Under the pieces are notes generated by a model that was not told the DNA's origin, searched no databases, and was given only the letters and a program-made list of their open reading frames with translations. Both the position numbers and the translations under genes were made by a program. Below, piece by piece: positions 61,864 through 64,000 of a DNA stretch of 64,000 bases. Where the stretch lies: assembly GCA_016704145.1 (NCBI GenBank), contig JADJAS010000007.1:496001-560000 (forward strand). Direction: 5' to 3'. This stretch comes from Rhodocyclaceae bacterium (GTDB taxonomy: Bacteria; Pseudomonadota; Gammaproteobacteria; Burkholderiales; Rhodocyclaceae). The first letter of the stretch is position 1. Each line of letters begins with the position of its first letter.

Positions 61864-61939
61864 GGGTCGTTAGCTCAGTTGGTAGAGCAGCGGACTCTTA
61901 ATCCGTAGGTCGAAGGTTCGAATCCTTCACGACCCACCA
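61864..61939 (+). tRNA. tRNA-Lys, anticodon CTT
   Basis: 76 bases with encoded CCA, 20 bases after the first. Acceptor GGGTCGT/ACGACCC, anticodon arm GCGGA-CTCTTAA-TCCGT, T-arm GAAGG-TTCGAAT-CCTTC. Reads AAG. Cotranscribed with the TTT gene. Confidence 0.95.
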
Positions 61940-61954
61940 CCCAGAGAACCGTTC

Positions 61955-63172
61955 TCACTCCCCGTGGCCGCGAACCTTGAGCGGCAAGAAGCCGACGATG
62001 GCGACCAGGATGGCGCCGGCGAGTACGAGGAAGGCGGCCGTATAGCTGCCGGTCCGATCGAACAGGTAGCCGGTCATCGGCATGGTCACCATGACCATGA
62101 TGATGGTGACAGGTTGCATGCGTCCCATGATGCGACCGAATACCAGCGGACCATAGATTTTCGCCAGTATCGCCCCCCACGCCGGCAGGAAGGCGCCCGA
62201 GGCCAATCCGACTGAAACGGCCGCGAGGACCATCATCCAGTAACCGTGGAACTGCACAAGCAGCAACATCGGCAATCCGGCCATCATCAACGCGGCCAAC
62301 AGCGCCCACTTCAGATTGATCCGGTCGGCAAACACGCTGAACAGCAGCTTGCCACTAACCCCTGCCACCGAGATTGCCGACACCAGGAAAGCCGCCTGCT
62401 TCGGAGCCACGCCGTGACCCACCGCAAATGGCACGAGATTCGCCAGCACGGCCGTGAAGGCGGCCATGAGCACTCCGACAGCCAGGGATATCCGCCAGAA
62501 TGGTCCATCCTTCATCAGGTTCGGCAGCTCAGCGCTCGCCGCCGCACCGTTGGTACCCTGCCCCGGCAAAACCGTGGTTTCACCGTCAGGCCGGAGTCCG
62601 ATATCCTCCGGGCGATTGCGCACGATCCAGAGCACCGGCGGCAAGAGCACCAAGAGGACGATGCCGGCCAGCCACAGACTGGCCTGACGCCAGCCATGGG
62701 CGTCGATCAGCAACTGGAACAGCAGGGGCACCGCCAATCCGCCGAGAGACGTACCGACCGCGGTAATGCCCAGCGCGCGCCCGCGATGCCGGGAGAACCA
62801 GCGCGTCACCAAAGTGTTTGCCCCCAAAGGCCCCAGCAGCGTGCTCGCGACCGACATCACGCCGCCGAACACCAGCACGAACTCCCAGACATTGCGCGAC
62901 AGCGAAAGCAGCACCAGCGCTCCGGCGAGGCAGAGCCCGCCAACCGAGAACAGCATGCGCGCGGAGCGCTTGTCCATCAATGATCCGGCCGTGGGAGAAA
63001 TCAGGACAGCCGCCAGCGCACCCGCTGTCATGCCCCACATCATCTCCATCCGGCTGGCGCCGAATTCGTTGCCCATGGGCAACACCAGCAGGCCATAGGA
63101 ATAGCTGGCAATCCCGTTACTGAGCCCGAGCGCCAGCATCGCCACGGCAACAATGCGCCAACCGTAATACAT
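61955..63172 (-). CDS. major facilitator superfamily transporter (OFA-type)
   Basis: 405 residues with twelve hydrophobic segments. The order YYGWRIVAVAMLALGLSNGIASYSYGLLVLPM resembles oxalate/formate antiporter-type monocarboxylate carriers; loop 2-3 has LMDKRSARML and TM5 has GTSLGGLAVPLLF. The substrate is not evident; the OFA group moves small acids. It is convergent with the tRNA pair. The 138-base gap upstream holds a repeat copy. Confidence 0.85.
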   Translation of the reverse strand: MYYGWRIVAVAMLALGLSNGIASYSYGLLVLPMGNEFGASRMEMMWGMTAGALAAVLISPTAGSLMDKRSARMLFSVGGLCLAGALVLLSLSRNVWEFVLVFGGVMSVASTLLGPLGANTLVTRWFSRHRGRALGITAVGTSLGGLAVPLLFQLLIDAHGWRQASLWLAGIVLLVLLPPVLWIVRNRPEDIGLRPDGETTVLPGQGTNGAAASAELPNLMKDGPFWRISLAVGVLMAAFTAVLANLVPFAVGHGVAPKQAAFLVSAISVAGVSGKLLFSVFADRINLKWALLAALMMAGLPMLLLVQFHGYWMMVLAAVSVGLASGAFLPAWGAILAKIYGPLVFGRIMGRMQPVTIIMVMVTMPMTGYLFDRTGSYTAAFLVLAGAILVAIVGFLPLKVRGHGE

Positions 63173-63241
63173 GCGTCAAACCTCCAGGGAAAGAATATTG
63201 GTTCCGGTTGGCGCCGCGCGATCCCCGCGACGGATTAAACA

Positions 63242-63266
63242 AGAGTCAGCCGCGGCGGCACGCCGG
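63242..63266 (+). repeat. dispersed 25-bp repeat, copy 20 (intergenic)
   Basis: In the 138-base gap between the MFS gene and zapD; 23 of 25 positions match. Confidence 0.85.
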
Positions 63267-63310
63267 ACGCCGCAACCCAGGCCGCACACCGGCCACGCGG
63301 CCGGTCGGAG

Positions 63311-64000
63311 CTACAGATTACAGAAAGTCAATTCAAACGGAATATCGGTGTCAGACTGCTTCGGACGCAGGTCGGTGTCCGGCATGGTGAAACGGATGTT
63401 AAGGGCATACTTGTTGGCGCTGATCTCGGGAACCGCCGATTCCGCGCGCCGCAGGCGCAGTCGCACCAGTTGCGCGGTCCGTCCGGCAAGCATCAGCTGG
63501 TAGCTGCCGCGGACGGCGACCTGCGGCTCCGGCCGGCCGGAAGCCCTCAGCAGGCGCAGGACGATGCCGATGCCCTGGCGAATCGGCAACATCGGCGCCA
63601 GCCAGCCCTGGAGGTCGCGCTGCCTGAACGCGGAGTCGCGGTTCAGCCAATGATGATAGCTGGGCAGGTCGAATTCGCAGACGCCACCCGGAATGGCCGC
63701 GCGATTCCTGATGCTCATCAGCCACTCGTTGTCGCGCAGGTATTGGCCGATCTTGCCCTGCATGGCCAGCAGCGCCGCCGAGGCCTGTTCGATTTCATAA
63801 AGCGCGCCGTTCAGCGCCTCTTCGGAAATGTCGGGATTGTTTCTGAAAGAAAGCAGGATCTGCCGTTGCCGCTCGAGTTCCTGAACAAGATCGAACTTGA
63901 GGTCGGCGCGCCCGGCCACTTCAAGAATTTCGAACAGGGTTACCAGCGCCACGTGATGCTCGGCCGGGCCTTCGGCCGCAACAAAATGAGCCACTCTCTC
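63311..64000 (-). CDS. zapD: cell division protein ZapD, 5' end outside the window
   Basis: About 230 residues are visible and the frame is open to the edge; homology to ZapD (about 250 residues) suggests the first 20-25 lie beyond 64000. Family phrases: HHVALVTLFEILEVAGRADLK, QELERQRQIL, FDLPSYHHWL and the C-terminal DIPFELTFCNL. Cytoplasmic, bundles FtsZ filaments. The ATG at 63994 is internal. Confidence 0.93.
   Translation of the reverse strand, partial: ERVAHFVAAEGPAEHHVALVTLFEILEVAGRADLKFDLVQELERQRQILLSFRNNPDISEEALNGALYEIEQASAALLAMQGKIGQYLRDNEWLMSIRNRAAIPGGVCEFDLPSYHHWLNRDSAFRQRDLQGWLAPMLPIRQGIGIVLRLLRASGRPEPQVAVRGSYQLMLAGRTAQLVRLRLRRAESAVPEISANKYALNIRFTMPDTDLRPKQSDTDIPFELTFCNL

Noticed and set aside
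61940..61954. GAGAACCGTTCTC after the tRNA pair as a terminator
   Set aside because: The loop would be a single base and no T-run follows; too weak to call.

Overview
The window is GC-rich, gene-dense chromosomal DNA of a Gram-negative bacterium, best read as a betaproteobacterium near Rhodocyclales/Nitrosomonadales. The evidence is gene content and order: miaB-phoH-ybeY-corC-lnt, glyQ-glyS-gmhB-plsC-ygjP, folB/plsY/tsaD/rpsU-yqeY-dnaG-rpoD-tRNA-Ile2, and leuS-lptE-holA-proA. I cannot name the genus. No rRNA, transposase, phage gene, plasmid origin or CRISPR array is visible. No gap between genes exceeds about 260 bases.

Layout. 1-12.8 kb: the 5' part of dnaE, a diguanylate cyclase, two orphan ParA-type ATPases, a quinone oxidoreductase, a CapA-like phosphoesterase, malic enzyme maeB, a REC-PAS-GGDEF regulator, pcaD-like hydrolase and uvrD. 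12.8-18.1 kb: leuS-lptE-holA-proA. 18.1-24.9 kb: a type III-like restriction-modification cassette (mod, a 54-residue protein, and a Res helicase/nuclease carrying an N-terminal nucleotidyltransferase), followed by a SEC-C protein. 25-31 kb: ogt-xerD-ybaK-dsbB, an aryl-CoA-ligase-like gene, an alpha/beta hydrolase and an O-acetylhomoserine sulfhydrylase. 31-38.6 kb: folB, plsY, a dihaem cytochrome c, tsaD and the macromolecular-synthesis operon ending in tRNA-Ile(CAT). 38.6-43 kb: cytochrome P460 divergent from a MarR regulator, a small membrane protein, another cyclase and a secreted unknown. 42.6-57.6 kb: a long minus-strand run of envelope, tRNA and RNA-processing genes. 57.7-64 kb: queC, a three-gene locus (YeeE/YedE transporter, a methionine-rich tandem-repeat secreted protein, a DUF302 protein), two tRNA-Lys genes, an MFS transporter and 3'-terminal zapD.

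Three things stand out. First, a 25-bp sequence beginning AAAGTCAGCC and ending CACGCCGG recurs about 20 times, inside genes in several reading frames and in four intergenic gaps, mostly in one orientation; no annotated feature explains it. Second, 59.7-60.9 kb encodes an exported protein made of about ten 25-residue repeats (DPKVWTPW...MTDPK...SMM) between a sulfur-type transporter and a DUF302 protein that carries a related Met-rich stretch. Third, the restriction cassette joins an intact nucleotidyltransferase domain to the Res subunit and has a compositionally distinct, probably exchanged, target-recognition segment in Mod. Smaller observations include a tandem YgjP-type protease paralogue that has lost its metal site, a perfect palindrome between the P460 and MarR genes, and four GGDEF proteins with different I-site status.
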